A stretch of DNA of 64,000 nt from Fasciolopsis buskii. Taxonomy: Eukaryota; Platyhelminthes; Trematoda; Plagiorchiida; Fasciolidae. Each line of letters begins with the position of its first letter. Position 1 is the first letter of the stretch. Made by a program: the position numbers and the translations under genes. The DNA lies in contig LUCM01003908.1 in assembly GCA_008360955.1 (NCBI GenBank), forward strand, positions 1 to 64,000, read 5' to 3'. This document shows, piece after piece, positions 28,401-43,400 of this stretch. The notes beneath the pieces are model-generated. The model did not search any database, was not told where the DNA came from, and saw only the letters and a list, made by a program, of their open reading frames with translations.

Positions 28401-31400
28401 TGTGGTTACTTATAAAGTGAAAGTACATTTTTTGGATCGAAGGTTACTTAGTGAGTATACAGCAAAAACATTTGTGTAAATGCCGCTATTAAATAAACAG
28501 CTCTTTTGGATTGCGAAATCTATCGCCACCATCCATTACGTTCATCTCAGTCTGGTAAAGGCTGCTATGCCCATGAGTCGCGTTTTACCCTGTACAAAGC
28601 GATTAACGATTTCCCGTTTCGATACCATAGGAGGAAAAGTTCCTTGGCTGAAAATTGCCCAACTTATTTAACTGATTATAGGCTTATGATAAACCAAGTA
28701 GTCTTGGGACTCGCCCTCTTATAGTTTTCTGTCTATGCAACCATTTTTCTGGACCTCCCCCCGTGAAATATATAATCTGTTCTTCACAGCGATTCACTTT
28801 ATCTCTTTCACGGGATTGTGAGATGCCTAGTCTGTTAAAAGTGTTAGCAACCTTATGACATCTCCCATTTTTCCTAGCAGTACACGCACATTTTGGCTCT
28901 CACGATCGATCTACATGCAGCTTTCTTCAATACATCACCCTCGACAACGTTCGCGGACGGAGTTACATCATTGATTCTTTTCACCGAGTTCTTCAATCTC
29001 CGTTTCCTCAAACACAACACACCTCCACTGCCCCAACCACATCCTTGAATCTTGTTTTGTTTTCAGAATGTATACTCTCGCCTTTGTTTGTCAGTTAGTT
29101 ACCACCTACGGAACGCATCTTGACCTTTCTAATCGCGAATTCCAATCACATGGCTGAAACTCTGATTCCCTTCTCGCATCCATTAGTTTTATATTGCATA
29201 GCAATGTTCAAAATGGATAAATTTTCACTTTTGTGTTAACAACAGAAAATTAGGCTGTACTTGGAATTATGCATCACACAGTGTTAACACTCAACTTACT
29301 AGGAGGAAACCGTGGAGGGACTGTACAGCTGTTCCATCCGTGTAAGAAATCGTTGAAAGTACGTATCCGCTATGTGCTTAAGGGAGTCCTAACGCTAGGT
29401 AAACAATTGCGAGTCGACCCCATTACCTTTGCATCCCAACCGGACGGGCTTCAAGGGTTTATTGAAGTTCGGTACATGACGCAGCACCGCTCTGTTACTG
29501 ATTCGGACTACCAAGGGCCGCTGACAGGGTAATGGATTCCTGCGATGGGTGATTTCTCTGTAAGCAACTCAATAACGACGTGAACTTAAAAGATAGTCTG
29601 CAGAGTTTGATTACTTGACTGGTGTGAGTAGTAGAGGTTAGATGTTTTACTGAACTATTCATAATGAAATACCAACACCCAGCCGACGGTCGGGAAAGCA
29701 AGCGGATAATTTCTAGGGCGGATGGAACGGCTGTAAAATGTGTCCTTAGGTTTTAATGATGAGTTAAGCTTTTATATCGCATAATGACTGATTCCCCATT
29801 TCTCATTTTTGATTCCTCGTTTGCAAACACCGAATACCTGGTTGTTTTAGACTCCAAGTTTTACTTGTTGTTTTGGTTCCCCTGTTGGAAGCAACTAAGC
29901 CGGCATTAATATTGCTAAATTGTCTACGCGTGCCTGCATGAATGTTAGGTTGCTTTTTTCCGTGAACATAGAACTCAGATAATCAGCAACACCAGACACT
30001 TTTCGTTAGGCACTCGGTCAGATGAGGTCCGACGCCGCATTCACTGGGGGTTTTTAAACGTCAGAATACCGGGTTCTTGGTGTGCAAATATGTGATCAGT
30101 CTACTTTCCGATTGCGAATTTGTGATTTCTGGTCATATTGACCATTGGTGCGTTTCTGATGCGTAATCTGCTCGGAGGCCATTGCATAGTGAAAACAGTC
30201 TGGCTCCAATACATAAAGTGATTTTCCTTTCTTTGTTAGACCTCGGAACAGGTGAATACGGCGAATACGCAAACTCACGCACGCGTCCGCTGTTGACGAT
30301 CGGTCCCGGTCCCGTCTTAAACCTTCAGTGTTTGGTTGTGTTGTCCTTGATGTGCACCATATTGACTAATTGCTCTCGTGACTCATTATCATTATCACCA
30401 TCATCGTTCAGCGTTAAACAGCAAGGCAAGCCCCACTGACCGCTGCCTTTCCCCAGAGTTACACGTTTATATAAAAAGAGTGAATATCCAAGGGGAACAG
30501 GGCGTGGACCTACACAGGCGGGAAAATATAAGATGCTCCTGCAGCCAACAAGCGAAACACAGTCTAACTGTACAAACGCACGTGTTTTCAATCATTCTGA
30601 TTCGATAGAAAATGACAGCACGATCGCCACTGTTCACGGTTCACTGCCATTTCCCTCAGTGTCTCCAGCCACCTAGCTGATGGGTCCTTCGGACTCCAAG
30701 CACGAAGACGTGAGACACCTATTTTACCTAATTTCACTGCACATTTTTTTCATGCCGTGTTGCCACGCCATCTGTCTGCCTCCACATGGCTTCTTCCATT
30801 CCTTAGGAGGAACACAAAATAGGGCATGGTATGGTAGACGAGTGTTCGTCATACGCAACACGTGACCCAGACAGCGTAGTATACTAAGTTTCATACGCTA
30901 AAACAAGCTGTTCTCAGAAGTGGCACCCAATACCAGATTCCTGACCTCAACATTACTCACCCCGTCACTCCACCCAATCCTAGCCATACTACGTAAACAT
31001 CGGTTGTCGAAAACCTCCAACCGACGAACATCGCCCACACGCATACTCCATGTCTCGCAACCGTACAACAGAACTGAACTGAACGCACTGCAGCACAGTA
31101 CACACGATCTTTCAACTTCAGTGAAATATCAGGCCGACGCCACAAGTGCTTCAGTCCAGCGCAAGCTGCTCGAGCCTTGGATATACGCATACTTACCTCC
31201 AATCCCGAGCTACCATCGTTCGACACGCAGCTACCAAGGTAGGTGAAACGGTCCACAATCGTCAGCTCCTCTCCATCCAGTATCAAGTTCGGCGCTGCTG
31301 TCGTCCAGTCCTGTAACAGTACTTTACACTTTGAAGGTGCAAAGCACATGCCAAACCGAGCAACCGATCTCGACAGTCTATCTAGTGCCCGTTGTGCATG

Positions 31401-34400
31401 GTCCGCAGACTCGAACAGGCACACGAGGCCATCTGCGTAATCTAGGTCGCATAGCTTTCCTCCATTTCCCAGTTCGACTCCTATATCCCGGAGACATCCT
31501 AAAGCATCTTCCATCACCTCGTCCATGACGAAGTTGAACAAGAATGGAGAGATGGGACACCCTTGTCGAACGCCACTAGTTGTTTCGAATGAACGTGACA
31601 GTTCACCGTATACCCTAACGCGACCATAGGTATGCGAGTACAATGCTCGCAAAAGGTTCACAAACTTCGTTGGCATACCCTTCCGGTGGAGAGCACTGAG
31701 TAGTGCTGGTCGATCCACCGAGTCGAAAGCACCTTTCAAGTCGAGGATAACTACGATCGTAGGGCGGCGGTGCGCGTGGCGTTTCGAGTATCTGGTCGTT
31801 GCAACCTCGACCTGGCCGGAATCCGGCCTGTTGTTCGTGGATATTACTCTCGCGAATCGGTGTCAAACGGCGCAGCACAGAGCTATTGCACGAGAGGTGC
31901 CTGGATTTCTCCTCGTGCTTACGTACGTTGTGCCTGATTGTTCAGTTGCAAGTCTTTAGTAGTCGCAGCCTCAAGTACGAACTGATTACTTTATACGTTC
32001 TGTCAATAACATTTCTGAGCACAGTGCTCTTGTGGTTGTCCCAGAGTACTGATTATCGAATACAGTTAGTAACCAGAAGCCACATTTTCACTGGTATACG
32101 TTTGGTGTCTTATCACGAAAAGGATGCACGCACTTAGTTCTAACAACCACTGAGCTCATCAGAATCGATCTCACATTTCTATTTTTTCTCGCAGGATGCA
32201 TTCCTTGTCCATTAATCAGTAAATTGGTTTATCTGGTGCCACTCATTCGAACAGACATTAGGATTGTGTTGAACTGAAATCAGGCTGATAGGTTCCGTTA
32301 TCCAGTTGGTTGCATTTCATCGGAAACCGGCGTGTCAGATGAAGTGTCACTGTCTGTTGAAAAAGTGCATTTCGGGTTTACTAGTCCCGGCTATTATTTT
32401 GCGTCAGCGTGAAATCCGTTTTTACCAAACGAGAGCCATATCACGAGGTGTGTCAGTATTTGAACGCTAGTCTGCCAGATGCGTTGGTAAAATCCAACAA
32501 AATACTCTGCAAGCTCATTTACCCACGAAGGTTACAAATAATAACTGAATCTTGGGGCCGGGAGGTCAGCGGGATGCAAACACAACACTCCAATTTGCTG
32601 GTTGTGTGCGCGCACCCTGTTGAAAACTCGCACTACGACGTTTTGGTGCAGTACTTTCCTTGGGGGGTCGCACGCACATTGGCTCAGCAGCGGTGGTTGA
32701 GTTGTATAGATTTATCAGATCTCGAATTATATTTAACCAACATAACGGAAAGGGTCGAACTTTCAGCTTGTTCATAATATACGGAGGAATATTTTCGGCA
32801 TACAAACTGAATGTGAACATGGAGGTGTAAATACAACCAAGCTGCATGGGACTGCTGACTAATGCAAATGAGGACATCGGTAAGAAGTGACCTCCAGCAA
32901 CAAGAATAGGAACAAGTTAAAATATACGGGCGTTTCTATATAAAAAGACGCTCGAAGAATAAACTTTCACTTTTGGTGTATTGGAGAAGTGAAATATAGT
33001 TTTACAAATGCCAGGTTTCGATTGTATTTCGTGTATGCTATAAGCTCCGAAATCTGTGTTGTAAGTTTATCAGTTGTCTTGACTAACAATGTATCCACAA
33101 GTCCCCATCATCACACCGCACAGCTTCGATTCTTACGATTTTCCTGGAGTATAAACATTGGATATGTGAGGTTTCGAAGTATACCCTTTCTCCTGTACTC
33201 ATCAGTGTAGATGGGATAAATATAGTTGTTGAACTACTATAATCCTAGGCCGAGTGTGTCTGTCATTCAGCTGTTTTTTGTTATCTGCCATCTGATAGTC
33301 GATTTTGTTTCGCTCGTACCTCACTGTACTGCCCCGATTGATCTCAGGTACATCGAATATGTGGCCCAATTAGCTCACGGTCGAATTTCCGCTCCACATC
33401 AGCGTCCATTGAAATTGATCAAACTGACAGTCGCTCCAGTTCCAACATTCAACAAATCTAAGTAAGTTCAGTGGTTTCTCTTACACCAACATCCCAACTT
33501 CATAATTCATCTTAATTGAAAGTGCAGTGTTATTCATTATCGTCTCACAGTGATCGTCAGTGGTCACGTTTTCGGTATTGGAGAGCCTTAGATGTGGATG
33601 ATTCAAATATAATCATATCATCACAGACCGATTTTTTCCTAATCCCGGTTCTTTTCCGGAAAATTCACCCGTTGTCTTACGCCAAACAAAAAGCCTAAAA
33701 AAACGTTGACAAAAATAACAGTTAGTGAGATGGATATATGCCGTTTCACTCCCAGCTGCAACCCTAGCCATTAAATTTTCTTGTTTTGTTCAACGCAAGT
33801 ACTCTTTTCGAATTGACAAACAGATTTTTTCGCTTCTTCGTATCCTATCCGTCAAAATGAGACCGCGCTTTGACGTGGTGTGACGGTTTCCGCAGCTTCA
33901 TGGTCCAACAATCTATATGGGATGGATTATCTCAAACTAAGAACCAAATCATCCTGGGAAAACCAACAGTCAGAGACCTGACGACGCAGTTTCTTGTTCC
34001 TCCAGGTTGAGAGTTGATTTGAAATGGAAAATCAGTCGGGAAAGTTTGTTCAGCCATATGGACTTTCATTCAGCCACCACGTTCGTTCATTCGAAAATCC
34101 GTTAGAGCCGATTTGGTATGAGTCTTCCGTTATAGCCTACAAACAGCGGTAGTAACGTCGGAACAAAAAATTTCACGTGACTATGAGATAGTCGGCACTG
34201 CGGTTGACAGTGGAAAACACAACTAGGAGTGACTTTGAACTGATTTCCTTCTTAACCGGTTTATTGTATGTTGGTGGTTGGTTTTATCTGGACTATTTTG
34301 TTTCTAGTGCTTATTGAAATTCCACGTTCGGTCGGGTCGTCTCACGTGTCCGTTGTACAGCTCAGCGGATTTCAGCGTTAACTAAAACTCAGTGTATATT

Positions 34401-37400
34401 AAAAGCCAATATCATCAGTTTTTGCCTTAAGGCTGGTTCCTCCAGGCTATTACTAACATGTCGAACCTTGTAGCGGTGAAGTCATATTCATTTGGGTGAA
34501 AAGCTAGGGCATATGACAGATTAGTGAATAACTGGCGACGTTTATGATGACGTTCCTTGGATTACCACAACATGTTGGAAGTGTTTTCTTTTGCTCATCA
34601 ACGTACTGATTGGATCAGATCAACCATATGTTACTGAATAACAAGAGATTAAAACGTGTTCATGGTTTGTTATGGGGGCGTTTGTGCATCATGGATATTG
34701 AATTCATCACTCTCTTCCCGATTCCTCTTTCATTGTACACCATAATGCATGAATCGTTTTGGGGTAATTTTCAGCTGCGCCAACTGAGGATGTGTATTGT
34801 CTCAAGGGTTTCCATTCTGAACCCAATTCTAGGGCATACCACGTGCGATCGGAATCATGACCGAAAAGAATGAAACAGACATAGGAGAAATTAATACTTG
34901 AAACGTTTATCACAGTTTGGTTGAAGATACCAGTTTATCCTCGTAAGCTGAAATCCCAAATGTCAAAGGTCAGTTCTTCAGAAAATAAGATCGATCTATT
35001 GTTCCCGTTTGGATCAAGAAAATCGCATTCAATGTTAAGCAAACAATGGCTTTTAAGATATCATGCAACTTTCAGATCGATCCATGTAAACTGAACCAAA
35101 CAGATCTCTTATTAGCCGATAAACTAAAAAAGCATATTCAGTACGCAATGGAGAGGATTTGGGATTTCCATCCTAGATTTTTTGGGGGTGACGGACGCTT
35201 AGTCCACCCGACCACCACCGATCGCATTTTGTTTTTTTGCACAATAAAGATGTACCGCCCCTAGTTACCACTGGATTGCCTCTAACTTCCGAGTACAAGA
35301 ATGGCATTAACTCCCTTTTCTCACACATCACGTCTCATCACATGGATTCAGTTCGTTAGTTACTCCTGATACCAGAATTTTTAACTTTTTCCCTCATGTC
35401 CTTTACTAAACGACAGTGCACATAATTTTGAGATAGTGGTTGGCGGATTATTGTAGGTTACCAAAGTGAACAGTGATTGGAAGTGTTCGGATTCGAACCC
35501 GCGGCATTTATGTTCCAGTGCCACGATTTCGACCAGTTGATCTTCGTACCTTTAACTCGTTAATTTGTTAAAAACATTGTCAAACATTCTCCTTTATCAG
35601 TAACGCCTATCGTTTTTCCCAATCATCCTTGAATCAGGAACGGATGTCGACCGTACGTCGAAGTCTATGAGGGGAAAAACCGAGTTTTATCCACGTTCGC
35701 TGATTACGAAACTTTAAAGTAAGTTCGGTCCTAGTACACTTTATTGAGCTTTGGCACTCGTGTATCTAATCGTTTGTCAGTGGAGCTGTTGATGAGATTG
35801 ACAGTTACATAATATCTATTCACTGCAAGTTTCTGAATTCAATCTGCTATTAGCTCGTTTTGGGCCAAGTTTTGTGGACATATCGCTTTTGATATTTGCT
35901 GACCACTAAATCTATATCAGTGTAATGCTTTTGTTCTTTGTGTAAATCACTCCCATACTGCTTAAATTAAGCGTAATCGAAATGTTTTATCTCTCAAATT
36001 TGTTTGATTCTTTTCTCAATGGCTGATGCGTCATCCACTGGGCATTGGATGAACCGCGTAGTTTTGCGTTGTTAAGTTCGAACACCAACTAACCGCAAAA
36101 CGATTGTCACTCTTCCGTTGGTATATCTCAACAGGGCTCTCACTCGGAAGGAAGGCGGATATAAAACTAATAAAGGGAACTGTGAAAAGCGGTTCCAATG
36201 GATTAGAAAGTTTATGTTGGTCGCATCTCAAGTTTCTGGTTTCCACAGGACTCTAATCAATGAGCTGGATGTTCAGATCGTAAACGTTTCACCATCAAAG
36301 CAGCTGACACCGCGAGTGCATATCTGCACTTGGTGGTATTCTGCGTTGGTTTGTCGTCAGTTTTGACCTTAGACTGGACATTATGGTTTTGTTTTTCCAC
36401 CCTACCCGTATTAATTCGACCTTAGACCTCAAAAAAATAGACATTCGATTTGCTAAGCTTCATCCCGTTAGTTATATGCCAATTTTCTTGACTCTTAGTC
36501 ACTTGTTTTGAACTGCTGAATCACTCGAAATGCCCAATATTCTTTTTTTTTTCATGTTAACGGTATAAACGCAAAATTGTCTTCTTGTTCACATTTGTTC
36601 TCATGGTAATTTTTTCGCTTCTCAGGTAGATGCTGTCCCTCACATAGCGGTCACTCATCTGTTGAGCGAACATATGTGGCCTGTAAAATCCACCGATTAG
36701 CAAGGGCGCTGTGTGATAATGTTGATTTTCGATAAACCATTGAGAACATTTTGGGTTTTATTAATAACTAAGGTGTTTGACTCAATCTTTTGTCCCCGAT
36801 TGACGTCTCAGTTCGGGCTCGGGGGATACGCACAACTAACTACTCTTGCCAAGGACAAAGATGTTATACATTGCTTCTGTAGTTTCTTAATGTCTCCATT
36901 TTGAGATGTTGATAATCTATCTATCCACATTGTTTCATTGGAAAACAGCTAGGCTTCAGGAGATTGCTTGATACATCAGTCTACGGTCGAGTAGTACGCC
37001 AACTGGGACGACCATTATGAAAAAACAGTTTGAATGATGGTTGGTTCAAGGACTAGACTTTAGTCATCAGTGACCATAATCCTACACGCGACTAAGCTAG
37101 GACGCTTTTCCACCACGTGCAAATGTCCAATAGATACAGACTGTCCAGCGAAACATGCTTTATAATATTGTCTGTTTCGATACTTCTGTTTGCCTTGATC
37201 ACGTCTTTTCTTCGCACATTCGCCCAAATTCTTTTGCGCATTCCCCGACCCGTACAGATCTTATGTGTTAGAAGACGGAAAATTCGAGTTGTTACTCAAC
37301 GGAGTCTCGGTGATGGGGGACCTGACTGTGGTGATTTACCATTGTCGATCCTCTTTCGGTGGTCGAAATAAAGCAAGTTTCGTATTTGTCCACACTACCA

Positions 37401-40400
37401 TTACATGCTGGATTGTGCACGCTTGGACGTTTTTTCACCAGTTAAAACAACGACAGTATAGTGTGCAGCCCTAGAGAGGTTAGCTAAGTGATATCTCTAG
37501 TTGCATCACGAAAACATCTTTGGTCGTGCACCATCGGCTTGTTTAGATTTCATTCAATTCACTGGATCTCATAGCAGCTGCAGGGCTTAGTGGAGCAAAA
37601 ACGCCAGCTCCTGATTTGCAAGGAGGTAAGATGCGCCCACAGCTGAAGCGTCAATTGACGATAAGTCTCAAGAATGACCGCTTTCTTTACCAACATTCCG
37701 ATCGCGAAAACAATCGAATAACTCCGTGACTATATCAAGAACAGTAGGTTAGCGACAAGTCTTCTGATAGTAGACTTTAAAGAGCTACTGTTCTTTTGCA
37801 CTTACAACGTCCACTGACCAATGCAGCGAACATCATTACTATAATAAGATTTTACTCCGTTTTTCATTTATTGGGCAGCAATTGTAGAATATACCAGAAA
37901 AGTATGCATATTCACTGACGGCAGGAGAAGTCTAACCCTAGACCTTCGCGATCAAACGCCACTCTGTTACATGCCTGACCATCGCGGGCAACTGATTTAG
38001 GCAGTAATTGCTGGTCACAGTCAAGTCAGCTAGACGCCGTTCAGTAACCCTCCCCCCACAGGCATTGGCTCCCTCAGTTTGTTTCCTGTCAAACGGTGAC
38101 TGGCTAAAGTAATTTAAATAGGGTATATTAACCAAGAACATTAGATTAACTCAGTTTTTTCGGGTTCAATAGCTGCAGGCCACACATGCACCTGAGTCTA
38201 GACAAACAGGTCAAAGTTATTTCTTCGGTTGTCGGAAATCTTTAGTTCCACGAACCATAGCTCACAAAATAAGCGGAAAGAGCAATACATCTCAGTTGGC
38301 GTCCATGGTTTCTATAATAAGATCGGTTTTGTATCTATTCCTTCACATGTTCCTGTGAGACCCATGTACATCGGCCGCACGACCAGGCGCTTGTCTGAAC
38401 GCATCCATGAGCATCACTCCGCGTGATTGATCACTGGAATAATCCACTTAATAGTGCGGTCGTTTCACGTCTACCATAGACCGACCACATTGTGAATGTG
38501 ACAGTCTTTCTAGGCCCTGTATAAGATCAGGAGTCAACAGTACAGGCTGGCAAAGCGTCGCCTATTGAGCACAGCGAAGCTGTCGCGATCCGTCCTCAAA
38601 ATCCTACACTGTGCTCAGAAGCAATTTGTGGTTGCCCCTCAATTCCCCTGGCCCACTCTCCGCCCGAATGCAAATCTTGGACCATAAAACAATTAACATA
38701 ACACCCTCTGTTTTCGCGTTATGCATGGGACACCACAAATCCCTTCCCCACTCTTATTTTTGTATGACTAATCCAATTCGTCTTAGAATTCTTCCTAATG
38801 CATTCTAACGTAATGATATGAGTATGAATCATTGAGAATGAGCTTATTCGTCAACTTGTTCTCTCAAAGGGCTCAGTGTAAATTTTCAAGCAAATATCGG
38901 TAATATTTCACTTCGGGATTGGGGAGAAAGAGCTCCTGCGATGAAATTGTAGCATGAATATACCTCACTTTCGAACATGTTCTTGGCATAGTTTATGCGC
39001 TCAGTATTATGCAAATAGTGGCCTTATTTAATTTAAAAGACTGGATAAACTTCAGTATGAAAATTTGAATTGATCGAGGTGCTCCAATCAATTTATTGCC
39101 CCCTACATTGAAGTATAAAAACATTTTACTAGTTCTGTCATATTGCTTCATTTCCACCACAACGTAAGCGACCAATGCAACGCGTTTGAGTGAGCTTGAA
39201 GTAAAGAACACCCTTTTAAGATGGCAGTTATGTTGTTCATGACCAACCATAATTATTAAACCCCAGTCAACGCAGATTAGCTCAGATAGTAATCAGTTAA
39301 CCAGCCCATGAATATATGCGTATTCCGGGGTAGAATACCGGATGAAATAAATGCTTCTGTTTGGGCAAGTAAGTTTGTCATCATTCATGAATGCAACCTA
39401 GGATAAATCCTAAGACACCTACGAAAAAATTTATGAAATTTCCGTACTTCAGTAATATTTCAGACGATTTTACCTTGACAATTAAGACCATCAATGAGCT
39501 AGCAGTCTGAAAACCACCTACTGCACTACTTGACAATAAACCGTTGCGAGTATCGGGTGTGTTATCAATGGAGATACTATGGGTGGGCAGAAGGGGCAAA
39601 CAGATTGGGTTGGAGACAGAAGAGACAGGTTGAATAAAAGAGAGGGAACTGTAAGCAATAACATACGTTTCACTACCCACCCCACCTGCGCTCGATGCAA
39701 TGGGCAGCGCGGTCCTGATTATCCTGCGCCACGACCGATGCAGTATGGAATTATTTGTAGGCGTGTAAATCATGGGGATCGATGGACGGGTACTGCTAGG
39801 GAGTCCAGCCGCTAAGCAGAAGAACGATTAGGGTTCTCAACCAAAGCCTTTGGTTCTGACAAGAACCTGACCGCAAGGCAGCGAGGTATAGCTGAGCGGG
39901 CGCCCATCTACTTGGATCAATTAGTTTTCCAGTCGTTTTTCTGACTGAGCTGCTAACTCAGATCGATCCCCGACTTGGAGGACGAGGAGCAGGCGACCAC
40001 TTCGTCAGGCCCTTACCTATTGACGTTCTAGGTATGACTGGATTTTTGGCTTGAGATAAGCCATCCTGTATATCTCGTTGTGTCATGGAGGCATGCAATC
40101 CGTCACACTACCTCAAGATGCACTCTCGTGACAGCGGTCAACATCACCGCAGTTCGCTATAAAAGTCGCATATTCGGTCCCTCTCATCTACGGACAACTT
40201 CTTCGTTTGGCAGCAATCTGTTGGCTGCGATCTCTTTCGTTAAATGAAGGCATTATTGTTAGATTTAGTTAGAAGGTAAAATATATCTGTATTCGACTAG
40301 TAGTTGCAGTTCTCCTGAGGCGAAAGACGAGTTCTACCGAGAGTAATCTGGATTACTCCGATTTGTGCGTTCCACGGACGTTGTGGTCTTTGTTGTTTAT

Positions 40401-43400
40401 TATAGCGTCAAACTTGGCTAGTTAGCTTAGAAAATGCGGCACTTCGGAGGTCGGGTTTCTGTAGTAACTCTTGGCACCGGCAGCGGAGATCACCTCATCC
40501 AGATTTTTCTAATCACGGGTTGTTTCTGGCACCCCATTTTTCATGAGAAGTGGTATCGGCTCACCCGGCGCTCTCCTTTATCTTCACGGCGTTGGGCACA
40601 GATTAGCCACATTGCCATAGACCACTCTTGGCATGGATCAATCGCAGATTGTCGATTATTCCGGTCCACACCTGTGAAATCAGATCATGCTTTGATCCAA
40701 ATCTACTTTTCTTTGATCCTAGTCTGTGGCCACACCCGTACGGAAACCATTTTTCCAACAGCGAATTCCGGACGATAATCACTGACTTCAGTTCCGATCG
40801 GAACTTTCGATGTGACTGTCATCCCAGCGAAATCCCAGGAATCCGAGCGGACATTGAGGCAACCGTCAAGCAGTACTCCTTGCCAGAAAGGACGGACATC
40901 TGTTGGATTTTCGCAGATCAGTCCTCCCGGGCACAAAATACAGTGGAGCACGTAAATCCCTGAGACTTCAGGTAACCAGGAGCCTGAAAAATGACCACAA
41001 GTAATGGTGGATAAGGAAATGGAGGAGGCTGGGGCAGTGGTTGGAACCTTTACCGACTGATTAGGAATACTGGCCCTCAGAAGCCGAACGTAAGTAAGGT
41101 GACTAGGAAATCTGACGGCACACTGATTCGCTGAAGCACAACACTGGGGAGCAGTCTATTTGGCCCACAGCCACAGTAGATCTTTCACAACTGCCTGGAA
41201 ATGGAACGATGAAGGTGAATGCTAGTCCTGCATCATAAATAGGAATGATCAAGGAGATAGACTCTGGAAAGGCGCTGTCCTTATCCTTCTTCAGGGATGG
41301 TGCTGAATTGTTAACGTCGAAGTTGATAAGCTTCGCGTGATCAGTCGGGACGGGAGAAGAGTTTGCTGGGGACTGGTGTAAATTTCTAATTGTACTGATT
41401 CGCACGTAAGATGATAGATCCGCATGTGAATATCATAGAGGAATCATTTTAGTAAACATTGCTTAGAAGCTGATCGCCGGCGTTAACCTCTGCAAATACT
41501 AGCGAAAACTGTCCGCGAGAATCAATCCGGTTTCCGCCTCAGTCAGGATCGTACCACCAAAGCCTCACTTTACGGCAAATCTTAGGACTTAGGCACGTTT
41601 TTCGTAGACGCACGATCTCTGTCTTCCCTTATCTGAAAGCGATATTCGACTTGGTCGATCGTGCAGTTCTGTGACGCTGCTTTTCATTGAAGGGTTTATC
41701 AGATAAATTTGTCTTACTTATCCAGTCTCTGTGTGAGAACATCTGAGGCCGAGTCTGTGCTTAGGGTGATCATTCACCCGAATTCACTACTAGAAGTTGT
41801 GTTCGTCAAGGTTGCCCTCTTCCTTCATCATCAATTTCAAAATAGATCTAATAAAAATCTCGCGTTATTCCTATGCGATATTATTCCCGTTATTTTTTGG
41901 TCAGTTAGGAAATTGTCTGACGTCGAGTACGCAGACCCCGCGTCGCTCTGTTAAATACAGATGTCCTGATTGGTGACGCACTTTTTTGACTTGTCTAACG
42001 ACAAGGAGAGCTGGTAGACTCGTGTTACCCTTCGTGTTTGGTCCTGCCATAAACGTTTAAGAGGCCTCAGAAAACAAAATTCTATTTTCCTTGGTCCCAA
42101 AAATCAAAGAAAATACTGGTTGTTTTTTGGCTTTCGACTCAAACAAAATTTCTCCGCGAATTTCTTCCTACTTACAGTTCCCACAGTCACAAAGATGGGT
42201 TTGTTATTCCTTTGTATCACGATCTATCCCAACTATCTTTCTCATTGTTTTCCGTCTCTTTCATCCTGTTTAGATCGCATCTGTGAAAATTGCTCAGTTT
42301 CAGCTTTACACCGGGTTCCTGGAACCGGAACAGTCAGAACTAATTTACTTCAAGTAAGTTGCTCACTTCTGTCCCCTGATGTAGGGCCCAGCAATAAGCA
42401 AATTTTTCACTCAGTAGTATGCTTGAGACGCGTAACCAGTCCATAGGCTGGTGAACAAGATAATTAGATATACTTACGAGTGCAGCCCGTTTTTAGACTC
42501 ATGAACACAGTTTTGTATGTAGATAATGTATCTAGGAGAATCTAGGAGAATAGATTCGTCGATCATTTAAACAATTCAGAGCTGAGGTTAGCTTGCCTCA
42601 ACGCCCTGCGTATGTACAAGACTAAACAACTAACCGTAGGATGTACACATCTTGTTAAGCGTATGCTGAACTTTCCCATCACGTAAGTGGCGTTGTTTAA
42701 TGAATATTAGACTGCATTCTGCGCTTGTTTCAACTACTCGTTTTTGCCGGGATTCCTCCTTCAGTCAGCTTCAACCGTCGCAGATTAAGGACCCATAAGA
42801 AAAAAACGAGATTTACACTCACCCAATTAAAGATAGCAATGGAAAAGAAAATGATCATAGACTATATTATTTTTCATCTTATTTTAGAATAATATCAGAA
42901 TTGTTTGGAATCACTGCTAGCCTGAAAATCTCTTCTGCGATATCAGAATCCTCATCGTCGTTTAGCGTTGAACAAGAAAGCGAGCCCCACTGACCGCTAC
43001 CTTTCTCACATTGCACCACATGGGTTTAGGTCGACAAGGAGTGGGTATACAGCAAAAGGAAAACAAGCAAAATGCCGTAGTGACCAACTTACGGGGAAGT
43101 CTGACCGTAGAAACGCGTTTTTTCACTCATCCTACCTGGACAGAAGAGGCAATTCGGTTGTCATTGGTCATGATTCGCCGTCATGTTTTTCAGTGACTTC
43201 TACCAGCTGGTTGAGGGATCTTTTTTATCCCAATCACAAAAGTATGGCACTTATTTTACCTAAGTTCATTGCGAATTCGTTCACTTCCCGCTGCCACTTG
43301 ATTTGTGGCTTGTTCCATTCCGGAAGAAGATCGGTAAACGGTGCAGGGAGAAATGAATGTGTTTGTTGTACGCGACACGTGTGCCAATCAACGAAGTCTA

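Noticed and set aside
32409..32777. 122-codon + strand open frame in intron 5
   Set aside because: Residue pattern matches no family I know, the neighbouring exons join in phase without it, and it overlaps a comparable minus-strand frame.
35462..35560. Candidate tRNA gene because of a perfect B box
   Set aside because: The A box is poor and the acceptor and anticodon stems do not pair; better explained as a SINE relic.
38225..38430. GIY-YIG frame as a host nuclease gene
   Set aside because: The [15 protein letters not shown] form followed by decayed Penelope-type sequence and stops fits a retroelement fragment, not a host gene.
39381..39773. 130-codon minus-strand open frame
   Set aside because: No recognisable motif, several overlapping frames of similar length, intronic position and no splice or start context of note.
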